Shown: positions 37,638 to 47,720, counted from the stretch's first letter. The stretch is DNA of 64,000 nucleotides from Segatella baroniae B14 (GCF_022024235.1 NZ_CP091799.1:1218001-1282000), one strand, 5' to 3'. Numbers and translations are program-made. The notes: generated from the sequence alone by a model not told the origin.

Positions 37638-40133
37638 TTATAATTCAATAACTTTCCAATCTCTTGCGTTTACCATAATAGTCTTTTCACCTATCTTTAG
37701 ATTCAAAGGCTGTGACAGAATATTCACCACTCTAAGCCAAGTCTTGTTTGATTTAGAATTCTTAACTACACTTATACCAACATACTTTTTCAAAGCCTCA
37801 TCAATATTAAGCTTAGATTCAACATAAATATCTCCACTATGTGTACTAAAATCTTTCTGTACTTGATAGTTCAAAGTTGTCTTAACATCCCTATTTGTGA
37901 AATATATCATATCAGGTTGCCAGTTACTGTGTCCCACTTTACATAGCATAGGAGCATAACTAGCCATTTCCACGACATCTCCATTTCGCTCAATATTTGT
38001 AAGATGCAAAGCTTCTGCTAAAGCATTATCCCTTTCATCTTTTCCACGACTAGCATATTCACCTAAATATACTTTAGAAGCCTTACGATCATAATCGTCA
38101 TAATAATTCTGATGATTTAAGAACCACGATGGTTGCTCATAATAATGTTCATCTACCGCACTAAAGAGATTGGCAACATTGCCCTTGCTATCTTTAAACT
38201 TTTCGCGCTTAGCAATTTTCCAGCCTTCGATATAATCACTAGATGGATAATGAAAAGGACCTACTGTTCCTATAACTTCCATATCAGGATACTTTGCTTT
38301 TACGGCTCTACTGATCATGAGATAGCGTTCCTCAAAAACAGTAGAAATCAAGTCCTCATTACCAATACCTATCATTTTCAAGTTAAAAGGAGCAGGATGA
38401 CCAGCTTCTGCTCTCATTTTAGCCCAGTTCGAAGTGTTAGCATCACCATTCGCCCACTCTATCAAGTCAAGCACGTCTTGCACATAAGCAGGCATTTGAC
38501 TCATAGGGATACCATTCTGTTGACCAGCCAAGCCGTCCTCATTTGCCTGTGAATTCTGACAAGGCACTCCTGCAGCCAAGACTGGAAGTGGTTCAGCTCC
38601 CATATCTTCACACCACTGAAAATACTCATAAAAACCCATTCGCTTCGTCTGATGGTAACGCCAAATATTAGGAGCCGGTTTACGATCTTGATATTTTCCT
38701 ATACTTTCCTTCCAATGATAGATATTACCTAAGCCATCACCATGAAGCATACATCCACCTGGGAAACGTACGAATTTAGGTTGTAGTTCGGCTATTGTTT
38801 CTGCCAAATCTTTACGCAATCCGTGTCCTTTGTAAGTATCCTGAGGCACAAGAGAAACCATATCAATAGCAATTTCACCCTTAGCCTTTTCATCTGGGAT
38901 AATAGCCAAAAATACTTTATCAAGACTAATATTTTTCTTGGGCTTATCCTCTATATTAAAAATAGCTTGATAATAAGACCACTGATGATTTTCAACTTTG
39001 AACTTTGCGTCAGTGATAACTTCGTGATTCCCATTTAACAAGGCTATTCTGAGTTTCTCACGCTTACTATTAGCATCAATATTTCTGGCATAAAAAGATA
39101 TCGTATATTGAGCTCCTCTTTTGATTTCTATACCATCCCAACCATAATTATAAACTGGAGCCTTTGACAAAACTGCATAATGAGGATTATTACGGCTCAA
39201 TGGCTGTTTAGTATCGATTTTGAGCTCTGGCTTCCATGCCGTGGTTGCATTCCATACTTTCTTTCGATCATCTTTATTATATTCGAAATCACCATTCTGT
39301 ATCATTTCAGCCCAAAGTCCTCCATCAGCGCCATAACTAATATCTTCAAAAAAGATGCCATAAAGACGATCTGATATTTGTTTAGTATGATTAAAATCTA
39401 CATCTAAAGTAGCAAATACAGGAGATGTGACAGGTTTTCCTACATTATTCATAAAGACAAGAGGAAGAGCTTTTGTATCAGCCTCATTTTGCATATCACG
39501 GGCCTGTAATTCAGAAGCCAAATAATTAAGATGAAGCAAAGGTATATCAAACTCATTTCCCTGATAACACTTACCATTAACCGTAGCGGTATCTCTATCC
39601 CACAAGATATCATCTGCCGTAACCATCAATGAATCTTCCTCAAAATGACGCATCTGCTGATCACCATGCAGATATCTTTTACCTTCTCTGGTCTTAACAT
39701 ACACATCCCACGTACCATCTTGCATTTCGTACGCAACAGGTTCAGACACACCTTTTTCACGCAACACCGGATAATCTTGTGGACGCCATATTAGAAGATC
39801 TTCACTATAAGCCACAGCAAACGCAGGAGCTTTATCATTTACGCCCCACAAAGCTCTCCATGTTCCATCGTTTGCTTTTGTTACAAAAGGATGAAACATT
39901 TTTTTGTCAGATCCCCAAGGTCCATAGTCGCTATCTAGCAGCTTACCAATCTCATGCCAACATTCATCATCACCCATATAAGCAGCATGAAGTCCTTGCC
40001 GACTATCTGGCGAATATAAAAATATCTGTACTGTCGTATCATTTCCCATTACCGTATATGCAGGCTTCACACTAAGTGCATGCGACTGCATAGCAATCGC
40101 TAAGGCAAAGGAAACCAACCCTATTTTTTTCAT
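37638..40133 (-). CDS. GH51 alpha-L-arabinofuranosidase with N-terminal GH43-like region
   Basis: Exported enzyme trimming arabinose side chains from plant arabinans or arabinoxylans. The 831 residues have a signal peptide (1-19). A roughly 200-residue N-terminal part follows with a beta-propeller-like pattern (DDECWHEIGKLLDSDYGPWG, WRALWGVN). Then come a carbohydrate-binding-like region and the GH51 barrel (about 430-740) with acid/base Glu593 in GIGNEDL and nucleophile Glu692 in YLGEYAS. A C-terminal beta domain ends it. No SusC/SusD genes nearby, so it is not in a visible polysaccharide locus. Confidence 0.9.
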   Translation of the reverse strand: MKKIGLVSFALAIAMQSHALSVKPAYTVMGNDTTVQIFLYSPDSRQGLHAAYMGDDECWHEIGKLLDSDYGPWGSDKKMFHPFVTKANDGTWRALWGVNDKAPAFAVAYSEDLLIWRPQDYPVLREKGVSEPVAYEMQDGTWDVYVKTREGKRYLHGDQQMRHFEEDSLMVTADDILWDRDTATVNGKCYQGNEFDIPLLHLNYLASELQARDMQNEADTKALPLVFMNNVGKPVTSPVFATLDVDFNHTKQISDRLYGIFFEDISYGADGGLWAEMIQNGDFEYNKDDRKKVWNATTAWKPELKIDTKQPLSRNNPHYAVLSKAPVYNYGWDGIEIKRGAQYTISFYARNIDANSKREKLRIALLNGNHEVITDAKFKVENHQWSYYQAIFNIEDKPKKNISLDKVFLAIIPDEKAKGEIAIDMVSLVPQDTYKGHGLRKDLAETIAELQPKFVRFPGGCMLHGDGLGNIYHWKESIGKYQDRKPAPNIWRYHQTKRMGFYEYFQWCEDMGAEPLPVLAAGVPCQNSQANEDGLAGQQNGIPMSQMPAYVQDVLDLIEWANGDANTSNWAKMRAEAGHPAPFNLKMIGIGNEDLISTVFEERYLMISRAVKAKYPDMEVIGTVGPFHYPSSDYIEGWKIAKREKFKDSKGNVANLFSAVDEHYYEQPSWFLNHQNYYDDYDRKASKVYLGEYASRGKDERDNALAEALHLTNIERNGDVVEMASYAPMLCKVGHSNWQPDMIYFTNRDVKTTLNYQVQKDFSTHSGDIYVESKLNIDEALKKYVGISVVKNSKSNKTWLRVVNILSQPLNLKIGEKTIMVNARDWKVIEL

Positions 40134-40172
40134 AAAAGATGATAATTATCAGATTTATAAATGAATATAGGG

Positions 40173-40203
40173 CGAAATTACTCATTTTCTGACAAACGGC
40201 AAA
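40173..40203 (-). promoter_or_regulatory. Promoter of the arabinofuranosidase gene
   Basis: Minus-strand TTTG (40200-40203), 19-bp spacer, TAATTTCG (40173-40180), one base off consensus. Confidence 0.5.
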
Positions 40204-40271
40204 AGAAATATCTTATAAAGTACAAATTCTATCAATAATGCTGTATTACTTATCAAACAAAAATGAAATTT

Positions 40272-40309
40272 AATAAAAAGGGCTTCCTTGCATCCCTGCA
40301 AAGAAGCCC
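40272..40309 (-). terminator. Intrinsic terminator of folD
   Basis: Minus-strand GGGCTTC...GAAGCCC stem (40303-40309 with 40280-40286) with an inner TGCA pair, followed by TTTTTATT. Confidence 0.85.
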
Positions 40310-40354
40310 AAACAAATTAGAGAGTTATAAAAAAGTCAAGTATTACTGTAATCT

Positions 40355-41232
40355 TTACTTATAAAATTCTTTTTTTCCTGCAGCCAATGTATTCTTCATA
40401 AGTGAGCATATTGTCATTGGACCTACCCCCCCGGAACAGGAGTTATGAAAGAACACTTTGGTGCTACTTCGTCGAATTTAACATCACCATTGAGACGAAA
40501 ACCACTCTTACGAGTTGCATCAGGTACACGAGTAGTACCAACATCAATGATAACTGCACCATCTTTAACCATATCAGCAGTTACGAAATTAGGCTTACCG
40601 ATCGCAGCAATGATAATATCAGCTTCTTGGCACTCTTTCTTCAAATTTGCAGAGTGCGAGTGACACACAGTTACTGTAGCATCACCAAATTGCTTTTGCA
40701 TCATCAACTGAGCCATAGGCTTACCTACTATATTACTTCTACCAAGCACTACACATTTTTTTCCTGAGGTTTCAATATGGTAGTGCTGCAATAGAGTTAT
40801 AATACCTAATGGAGTCGCAGAGATGAAACAAGGAAGACCGATAGCCATACGACCAACATTAATTGGATGAAAACCATCAACATCCTTACGATAGTCGATT
40901 GCCATAATAATCTTCTGCTCATCAATATGCCTTGGCAATGGCAACTGGACAATAAATCCATCGATATCCTCATCTTTATTAAGTTTATCTACACAAGCCA
41001 ATAATTCATCTTCTGTTACATCAGCTTCATAGCGTATCAATGTACTTTTAAAGCCACATTGTTCGCAAGCGATAACCTTATTTCTGACATAGGTTTCTGA
41101 ACCACCATCATGCCCTACCAATACAGCTGCCAAATGAGGCTGCTTACCACCATTTGCAACTATTTTCTTTACCTCTTCTGCTATTTCAGCTTTGATAGCT
41201 GCAGCAGTTGCCTTACCATCGATTAGCTCCAT
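40355..41232 (-). CDS. folD: Bifunctional methylene-THF dehydrogenase/cyclohydrolase, frameshifted near the 3' end
   Basis: Interconverts methylene- and formyl-tetrahydrofolate. The first 269 residues are normal, with ETYVRNK (catalytic Lys), VQLPLP, KDVDGF and GRSNIVGKP. The frame then hits TAG right after PVPGG, at a run of seven G (minus strand, 40426-40432). One more G would read on as [17 protein letters not shown] and stop at 40355, restoring the signature PGGVGPMT and a 292-residue protein. As written the CDS ends at 40423. Sequencing error or slippage are both possible. fhs lies at 52934. Confidence 0.88.
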
Positions 41233-41291
41233 TATTTTAGTATACTTCTTTAGTTTTTGGTTTTGTACGTTTGTCTGTTTTTACCAAATGG

Positions 41292-42641
41292 TTAAAATTT
41301 GGGCATACCAGGAATATTCATTCCCTTCATACGTGCCATCATGCTAGCCATCTTGTTACCAGTAACCATCTTCATCATTTTGCGAGTCTGATCAAACTGC
41401 TTGATAAGTCGGTTTACTTCTTGAATATCTGTACCAGAACCCTTTGCAATACGTTTGCGACGGCTTGAATTCAGTATTTCTGGATGAGAACGTTCTTCAG
41501 GGGTCATACTCTTGATAATAGCTTCAATACCCTTGAATGCATTATCATCTATTTCCACATCACGAATAGCCTTACCTACACCTGGTATCATACTTGCCAG
41601 ATCTTTCAGGTTACCCATTTTCTTTATCTGTTCTATCTGATTCAAGAAATCGTTGAAATCAAACTGATTCTTCTGAATCTTTTTCTGTAATTTCTTTGCT
41701 TCTTCTTCATCAAACTGTTCCTGAGCACGCTCTACAAGAGAGACTACGTCACCCATACCCAGGATACGGTCTGCCATACGTGACGGATGGAACACATCAA
41801 GTGCTTCCATCTTCTCACCCGTACCAATAAATTTGATTGGCTTATCAACGACTGTTCTAATAGATAAAGCTGCACCACCACGGGTATCACCATCAAGTTT
41901 AGTCAGTACAACACCATCAAAATCAAGACGCTCATTAAATTCTTTCGCAGTATTGACAGCGTCCTGACCAGTCATTGAGTCTACAACAAAAAGGGTTTCA
42001 TCTGGATGAACATGATTTTTCAGATTAGAAATCTCTGTCATCATCTGTTCATCAATAGCCAAACGACCGGCAGTATCAATGATAACGACATCGTGACTCT
42101 TAGCCTTAGCTTCCTGCAAAGCATGGTCTGCAATAGAAAGAACATCTTTATTCTCTGGTTCACAATAAACAGGCACACCAACAGACTCACCAACAACCTT
42201 CAACTGATCAATAGCAGCAGGACGATATACGTCACAAGCAACGAGCAAAGGATTCTTATGCTGCTTTGCCTTAAGCAGATTAGCCAATTTACCACTGAAT
42301 GTCGTTTTACCACTTCCCTGCAAACCACTCATCAGAATAATAGCAGGACGACCTTCAAGTTTCATAGGTACAGACTCACCACCCATGAGCTCTGCCAATT
42401 CATCGTGTACAAGCTTAACCAACATCTGACCAGGACTGACAGCTGTCAGAACATTTTGGCCTAGAGCTTTCTCTTTTACACGATTAGTAAAGTCCTTTGC
42501 TACTTTGAAGTTCACGTCGGCATCAAGCAGAGCGCGACGAATATCCTTCATTGTTTCAGCTACATTTATTTCGGTAATCTTGCCCTCACCTTTAAGAATC
42601 TTAAAGCTGCGTTCAAGTCTGTCACTAAGATTTTCAAACAT
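41292..42641 (-). CDS. ffh: Signal recognition particle protein Ffh
   Basis: SRP54 GTPase that with 4.5S RNA targets membrane proteins co-translationally. The 449 residues show the N domain, the G domain ([33 protein letters not shown]) and the Met-rich M domain (about 300-449, ending [12 protein letters not shown]). Length is standard. folD follows 59 bp downstream on the same strand. Confidence 0.97.
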   Translation of the reverse strand: MFENLSDRLERSFKILKGEGKITEINVAETMKDIRRALLDADVNFKVAKDFTNRVKEKALGQNVLTAVSPGQMLVKLVHDELAELMGGESVPMKLEGRPAIILMSGLQGSGKTTFSGKLANLLKAKQHKNPLLVACDVYRPAAIDQLKVVGESVGVPVYCEPENKDVLSIADHALQEAKAKSHDVVIIDTAGRLAIDEQMMTEISNLKNHVHPDETLFVVDSMTGQDAVNTAKEFNERLDFDGVVLTKLDGDTRGGAALSIRTVVDKPIKFIGTGEKMEALDVFHPSRMADRILGMGDVVSLVERAQEQFDEEEAKKLQKKIQKNQFDFNDFLNQIEQIKKMGNLKDLASMIPGVGKAIRDVEIDDNAFKGIEAIIKSMTPEERSHPEILNSSRRKRIAKGSGTDIQEVNRLIKQFDQTRKMMKMVTGNKMASMMARMKGMNIPGMPKF

Positions 42642-42714
42642 ATTTTTTTATTAATCTACAGTAATATCTATAAATCAGATTTAAATTTTGTAAAAGGTCC
42701 CTCCAATTCAAGTG

Positions 42715-42722
42715 CAAAAGTA
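42715..42722 (-). promoter_or_regulatory. -7 element of ffh
   Basis: Minus-strand TACTTTTG, 73 bp upstream of the ffh ATG. No -33 element seen. Confidence 0.5.
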
Positions 42723-42890
42723 ATAATAATAGGTGATATTAAGAACTAATTAAGTTTTTTTAAACATACAAACTATATAAAAATTCCTATAAACTCAACT
42801 AAAAAGAATTAGATAGACAACTCTCGTGTATTCTTATATTAATTTTTGCCAAAAAATCAAATCCTATAAAGCCTTAAAATCACCAATTAT

Positions 42891-43535
42891 TTATTTAGAA
42901 CCTTCTGTAGTATTTTCTTTCCCCTTATATTTTTTTCCAGTCGTCTTAATATATGCTCTAATTATCGGATCCTCCTCTATATCTTGCTTAGAGTTCAGAC
43001 TATCTATCACCTCTGCGGCCTTCTTTAGATGTTTAGCATCCCGTTTTCCTCGCCTATCCATCCAACCAAGCATATCTACTTGTATTCCGCCAGGTTTTGC
43101 CGCATCCTTAGCAGCATCACGAGCACTTTTACTCAGTCTATCAAGATTTTGCTGTTGCATATCCTTTCCCCACACCTCGACTTCACTTATATGACGAGCG
43201 TTCGGAATCATAACTATCGTATCCTGTATGGATTTAGCATAAATTTTGAATTCTACGAATCCTGGTTTAGACACAGTCGCCGAATCCCAATCATATTTCA
43301 TCATAAAGCGTCCGGTATAATCGGTCATAGCCCAATGCTCAGTATTGGTATGGATTACGACATCTCTCATTGGTACTTTACCTTCAGCACTTATAACACA
43401 ATAAATACGCTCTTTTTGCTTTTGTGCCATAGAATCTACTTGCTGAGCTTTAACAACCATGCTTGTCAGCATAAAAAGTACCATAAATATACTTTTAAAA
43501 ATTGGTATTATAATAATGGTGTGACGTTTTCTCAC
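42891..43535 (-). CDS. Exported protein with carboxypeptidase-regulatory-like domain
   Basis: A signal-peptide protein: hydrophobic segment after RKRH ending at VVKAQ. A beta-sandwich like the carboxypeptidase regulatory/CarboxypepD_reg fold follows (VISAEGKVPMRDVVIHTN...WAMTDYTGRFMM), then a charged helical C-terminus. Such domains usually sit in TonB-linked proteins, but this one is stand-alone. Start is uncertain. The frame opens at a TTG at 43580, which overlaps the promoter and is rejected. I use the GTG at 43535, which yields an RKRH n-region; the ATG at 43484 is the alternative. Confidence 0.7.
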   Translation of the reverse strand: MRKRHTIIIIPIFKSIFMVLFMLTSMVVKAQQVDSMAQKQKERIYCVISAEGKVPMRDVVIHTNTEHWAMTDYTGRFMMKYDWDSATVSKPGFVEFKIYAKSIQDTIVMIPNARHISEVEVWGKDMQQQNLDRLSKSARDAAKDAAKPGGIQVDMLGWMDRRGKRDAKHLKKAAEVIDSLNSKQDIEEDPIIRAYIKTTGKKYKGKENTTEGSK

Positions 43536-43577
43536 TACTACTTTTGATTTTAACAGTGTTAGTACTTTTTTATTAGA

Positions 43578-43609
43578 CAAAGATATAACACTATTTTGCT
43601 TTTCACAAA
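43578..43609 (-). promoter_or_regulatory. Promoter of the regulatory-like-domain protein gene
   Basis: Minus-strand TTTG (43606-43609), 20-bp spacer, TATCTTTG (43578-43585): exact consensus. It overlaps the first possible start codon at 43580. Confidence 0.8.
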
Positions 43610-43676
43610 TGATTTGGGCATTGTTAATAGCTTTTAGGTAAAAATTATCAAAATAAAGAGGAGAAAAGTCATATAT

Positions 43677-43706
43677 AAAAAAGACATAACCTTAATCGGC
43701 TATGTC
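43677..43706 (-). terminator. Intrinsic terminator of the aromatic operon
   Basis: Minus-strand stem GACATAGCC / GGTTATGTC (43706-43698 with 43691-43683, one G-U) followed by six T. It spans the tyrA stop codon. Confidence 0.85.
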
Positions 43707-44480
43707 CTCTTTTACATGGTTTCTGATTTTAGTCAGATATTGCTTCATACGTTTAGCATCTTTATTTTTGATAATATCACTCAATTCTGATAATTCCTCA
43801 CGTATCTGATCTACCTGTCCATTAGTATATGGATTAAACAAGATTTCCTGAAGAAGAAAGTCATCTTCATTAAGAACACCTTTAGCGATACGCATATGGC
43901 GCTTAAAGGTTGTACCAGGTGCATCTTGATGCTTCATCACTGCAGCAAAGACAAAGGTACTAACAAATGGGATACTCAGTGAGTAAGCCACAGTCTCATC
44001 ATGTTCCTTAAAAGTATATTCATATATATTCAAATCAAGTCTTTGGTACAGATCTTTAAAAAAGATACGCCCCATATAATCGCCCTCACTGATAATAATG
44101 GCATTTTCTTCACTCAACTGATTCAGATTAGCAAAGGTAGGACCAAACATCGGGTGAGTAGAAACATAAGGATGACCACTTTCCTCATAAAAGGCTTTAA
44201 GACCTGTCTTTACAGAGGCAATATCACTGATGATACAATCGTCTGGAAGATAAGGTAATACTTCTTTAAAAGCAGAAAGAGTATATTTCACTGTAACAGC
44301 ATTGATAACGAGTTCTGGTTTAAACTCTTTAATCTCGTCCAATGCCTGAAAGCGATAACAGTTATAGGTAAAACGCAGACGCTTAGCATCTTTTTCGTAT
44401 ACAGCTACTTCATGGTCAAAACTGAGCAGGTCGATAAAGAAAGACCCCATCTTACCTGCTCCCAATATTAATATTTTCAT
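43692..44480 (-). CDS. tyrA: Prephenate dehydrogenase
   Basis: Oxidatively decarboxylates prephenate to 4-hydroxyphenylpyruvate for tyrosine. The 262 residues start with the Rossmann motif LILGAGKMGSFF and include the STHPMFGPT segment (catalytic His) and a helical C-terminal domain. Last gene of the aromatic operon, 4 bp after the DAHP synthase-chorismate mutase gene. Confidence 0.93.
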   Translation of the reverse strand: MKILILGAGKMGSFFIDLLSFDHEVAVYEKDAKRLRFTYNCYRFQALDEIKEFKPELVINAVTVKYTLSAFKEVLPYLPDDCIISDIASVKTGLKAFYEESGHPYVSTHPMFGPTFANLNQLSEENAIIISEGDYMGRIFFKDLYQRLDLNIYEYTFKEHDETVAYSLSIPFVSTFVFAAVMKHQDAPGTTFKRHMRIAKGVLNEDDFLLQEILFNPYTNGQVDQIREELSELSDIIKNKDAKRMKQYLTKIRNHVKEDIAD

Positions 44481-44484
44481 TTGC

Positions 44485-45552
44485 TTATTCGTTTACAATC
44501 TGCAACTGTTGACGAACACTCTCCTCATGGATAAGTTCGAATACATGTGCTGCAAACTCTGGATCCATGCCACAAAGACTTGCCTGAGCACCACGCTTCT
44601 CCAAAATTTCGTTGTAACGGCCAGTCTGAAGCACTGTCATATTGTGCTCTTTCTTAAATGTGCCGATCTCACGACATACACGGAATCGCTTAGCTAATAA
44701 ATCCATCAAATTATTATCAAGATCATCTATCTGACTTCTCAACTGTCGGATATCCTCTGTAGTATTATGAACATCACGTACAACAAGAAGACTCAGAATA
44801 TAATCAAGTATATCTGGAGATACTTGTTGCTTAGCATCACTCCAAGCCTCATCTGGATTACAGTGACTTTCCACAATAAGGCCATCAAAGCCTAAATCCA
44901 TAGCCTGCTGACAAAGAGGTGCAATTAGATCACGTCGACCACCGATATGACTTGGGTCACAAATAATAGGAAGCTCTGGTATGCGACGATGTAACTCAAT
45001 AGGAATCTGCCACATAGGCAAATTACGATAGATTTTCTTATCATACGATGAGAAGCCACGGTGTATTGCACCTAGGCGCTTTACACCTGCCTGATTGATA
45101 CGCTCTAATGCACCTATCCAAAGTTCAAGATCAGGATTAACAGGATTTTTTACTAATATAGGACCATCAAAACCTTTCAAGCTATCTGCCAATGCCTGCA
45201 TAGCAAATGGATTAGCTGTTGTACGTGCACCAACCCAAAGAACATCGATATCATATTTAAGAGCTAGTTCTACATGTTCAGGAGTTGCCACCTCTGTTGC
45301 AGTAAGCATACCTGTTTCCTCTTTTACTCGTTTCATCCATGGCAGAGCAGCCTCGCCATTACCTTCAAAACCACCTGGTTTTGTACGTGGTTTCCATACT
45401 CCTGCACGAAACATATGACAGCCTTTTGCTGCTAATTGCTTAGCTGTATTCATTACTTGTTCTTCTGTTTCTGCTGAACAAGGGCCAGCGATAACAATAG
45501 GACGACCTCCATTATCAGAAGGCAAATTTAATGGTTCCAATTCCAGTTCCAT
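44485..45552 (-). CDS. Bifunctional DAHP synthase/chorismate mutase
   Basis: Joins the entry step of the shikimate pathway to chorismate-to-prephenate conversion in one 355-residue protein. The N-terminal domain (about 1-255) is a type I-beta DAHP synthase (IAGPCSAET, MFRAGVWKPRTKPGGFEG, KNPVNPDLELW, IICDPSHIGG). The C-terminal 90 residues are an AroQ chorismate mutase (RSQIDDLDNNLMDLLAKRF). The fusion lets prephenate or the mutase domain regulate flux. Third gene of the operon. Confidence 0.95.
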   Translation of the reverse strand: MELELEPLNLPSDNGGRPIVIAGPCSAETEEQVMNTAKQLAAKGCHMFRAGVWKPRTKPGGFEGNGEAALPWMKRVKEETGMLTATEVATPEHVELALKYDIDVLWVGARTTANPFAMQALADSLKGFDGPILVKNPVNPDLELWIGALERINQAGVKRLGAIHRGFSSYDKKIYRNLPMWQIPIELHRRIPELPIICDPSHIGGRRDLIAPLCQQAMDLGFDGLIVESHCNPDEAWSDAKQQVSPDILDYILSLLVVRDVHNTTEDIRQLRSQIDDLDNNLMDLLAKRFRVCREIGTFKKEHNMTVLQTGRYNEILEKRGAQASLCGMDPEFAAHVFELIHEESVRQQLQIVNE

Positions 45553-45608
45553 AATCTTGTATTTTTAGTTGTTGTTATTCGTATTGTTGATTCACGTTTT
45601 AATCTATT

Positions 45609-46778
45609 TTACCACTCTATTTGTTTTATACGTTCTAGAGCCTCTCTCATTTTATCATCTTTGGCACAAAGGCTGATTCGTATATACCGTTTGCCGTTGT
45701 TACCAAAAATGAACCCAGGAGTAATAAATACTTTTGCTTCGTGGAGCACACGTTCAGTAAGCTCTTCCACATCTGCATATTTTTCTGGTATTTTACCCCA
45801 GAGGAACATACCTACTTGTTTAGGGTCGAAGGTACATCCCAATGTTAACATGATTTTTTCTGCAATATCACGACGACGACGATAATTGTTAATATTATAT
45901 TCACGATGCCATGTTTCATCATTAGTATTGAAAGCTTCTGCTGCAGCCAACTGAATACCTCTGAAACTACCATTGTCAATATTACTCTTTACCTTGAGTA
46001 TCCAAGAGATAAACAGCTTATTGCTCGAAATCATCGCAACACGCCACCCTGGCATATTGTGACTTTTACTCATTGAGTTAAATTCGATACAACACTCTTT
46101 AGCTCCAGGCACCTGTAATATACTCATCGGATGTTCATTTAATATAAGCGAGTATGGATTATCGTTTACCACTACAATATTGTGCTTTTGAGCAAAAGCT
46201 ACCAATTTTTCATAGGTTTCCATCTGTGCATCACCACCAGTAGGCATATTCGGATAGTTGGTCCACATCAGTTTTACTTTACTCAGATCCATTTTTTCAA
46301 GTTCATCAAAATCTGGTTGCCATCCATTATCCTCGCGCAAAGTATAGTTCACGATTTTCGTACCTAATATTTTGTTTACAGCAGTATATGTAGGATAACC
46401 AGGATCTGGTATCAACACTTCGTCACCAGGATTACAAAAAGCCAAGGTAACATGCAGTATACCCTCTTTGCTACCAATAAGCGGCTGAATTTCTCCCTGC
46501 CAATCGAGATCTACATCATACCACTTCTTGTAGAAATTTGCCATAGCTTGGCGCAATTCGGGTATCCCCACAGTAGGCTGATACCCATGGGCAGACTTAT
46601 CTTGAGCCACTTCACATAATTTATCTATAGTCTGTTGTGAAGGTGGCATATCCGGACTACCGATAGCCAGACTGATAATGTTCTCACCTTTTGCATTCAG
46701 TTGAGCTACTTCTTTAAGTTTTCTACTGAAGTAATATTCTTGTATTTCGTTTACTCTATTAGCAGGTTGTATATTCAT
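45609..46778 (-). CDS. Class I pyridoxal-phosphate aminotransferase (probable aromatic)
   Basis: A 389-residue fold-type I aminotransferase with SLAIGSPDMPPS, PDPGYPTYTAV, TNYPNMPTG and the PLP-binding Lys in SMSKSHNMPGWR. Between prephenate dehydratase (11 bp) and DAHP synthase genes, it most likely transaminates phenylpyruvate and 4-hydroxyphenylpyruvate. Family resemblance to LL-diaminopimelate aminotransferase-like proteins leaves the substrate open. Confidence 0.88.
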   Translation of the reverse strand: MNIQPANRVNEIQEYYFSRKLKEVAQLNAKGENIISLAIGSPDMPPSQQTIDKLCEVAQDKSAHGYQPTVGIPELRQAMANFYKKWYDVDLDWQGEIQPLIGSKEGILHVTLAFCNPGDEVLIPDPGYPTYTAVNKILGTKIVNYTLREDNGWQPDFDELEKMDLSKVKLMWTNYPNMPTGGDAQMETYEKLVAFAQKHNIVVVNDNPYSLILNEHPMSILQVPGAKECCIEFNSMSKSHNMPGWRVAMISSNKLFISWILKVKSNIDNGSFRGIQLAAAEAFNTNDETWHREYNINNYRRRRDIAEKIMLTLGCTFDPKQVGMFLWGKIPEKYADVEELTERVLHEAKVFITPGFIFGNNGKRYIRISLCAKDDKMREALERIKQIEW

Positions 46779-46789
46779 AATGGTATTTT

Positions 46790-47620
46790 TTATGCTTCTT
46801 GATATTCTCCTAATACTTTTATATCTCTTACGAGGGGGGTAATTGCATCTATGCTCTGCCGATATCTGGTAAGATTTTCAAACGACAAATCAACATAAAA
46901 CATATATTCCCACTCATGCCCTATTATTGGCAGACTTTGAATCTTGGTAAGATTAATATCATAAAAACTCAATATCGTGAGAACTTTGCTGAGCGATGCA
47001 GGTTGATCAGGCAAAGTAAAAACAAGACTTGCCTTGTTCACCGTCTCAAGCGAACGCAGAAAATCTGCTTTTTGTACTGATGATACAACGAGGAATCTTG
47101 TAAAATTATGTTTATTGTCATGTATATCATCCTCTAACACTTTCATGCCATATAGATCTGCAGCATAATGAGAGCAAATAGCTGCCCATCCATGCATTTG
47201 GTGATTATAAATATATGCCGCACTACCTGCTGTATCTTCTCCCTGTACAGCTTTCAAACCAGGATGCTTGCTAAGAAAGTTACTACATTGCGCTAAAGCC
47301 ACAGGATGTGAATGAACTTCTTTAAGATCATCCCAGTCATCATCTGGTAGACAACAGATAGAGTGTTCTATGTGTAATTTATGCTCCCCTACGACCATAC
47401 ATCCACTCTGTCTGAGCAAGTCATAGTTGTGTAGGATAGAACCCGCTATGGTATTCTCTATGGCACAAAGGCCGACGACTGTAGGATCTTTCTTAATACT
47501 CTCGAATACATCTTCAAAGGTGTTACAACAAATCAGTTGAACCTGTTCACCCTTAAAGTACTCGTGCGACGCAATATCGTGGAACGATCCGATTTCTCCC
47601 TGTATAGCGATTCTCTTCAT
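46790..47620 (-). CDS. pheA: Prephenate dehydratase
   Basis: Converts prephenate to phenylpyruvate for phenylalanine. The 276 residues start MKRIAIQGEIGSFHD and include the catalytic-Thr motif FTRF, VGLCAIENTIAGS, and a C-terminal ACT domain (about 195-270, KASLVFTLPDQPASLSKVL) that typically binds phenylalanine. The ATG at 47620 gives the family N-terminus; the frame extends to 47641. First structural gene of the operon, behind an attenuator. Confidence 0.95.
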   Translation of the reverse strand: MKRIAIQGEIGSFHDIASHEYFKGEQVQLICCNTFEDVFESIKKDPTVVGLCAIENTIAGSILHNYDLLRQSGCMVVGEHKLHIEHSICCLPDDDWDDLKEVHSHPVALAQCSNFLSKHPGLKAVQGEDTAGSAAYIYNHQMHGWAAICSHYAADLYGMKVLEDDIHDNKHNFTRFLVVSSVQKADFLRSLETVNKASLVFTLPDQPASLSKVLTILSFYDINLTKIQSLPIIGHEWEYMFYVDLSFENLTRYRQSIDAITPLVRDIKVLGEYQEA

Positions 47621-47647
47621 TATCTTTTCACCAATTAACATATTAAC

Positions 47648-47684
47648 AAAAACGGCCCCACTCTCTTGTAAGCGGGACCGTTTT
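47648..47684 (-). terminator. Attenuator terminator before prephenate dehydratase gene
   Basis: Minus-strand stem AAAACGGTCCC (47684-47674) / GGGGCCGTTTT with one G-U, then T run, placed 28 nt before the pheA ATG. It lies after the promoter and leader ORF, so it must act on the operon's own transcript. Confidence 0.88.
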
Positions 47685-47720
47685 GTATATTTTCTTATTT
47701 ATGAAACCATAAGTTGAAAT

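Noticed and set aside
43536..43580. TTG start extending the regulatory-like-domain protein to 43580
   Set aside because: The TTG falls inside the -7 element of a consensus promoter, so it would not be in the mRNA.
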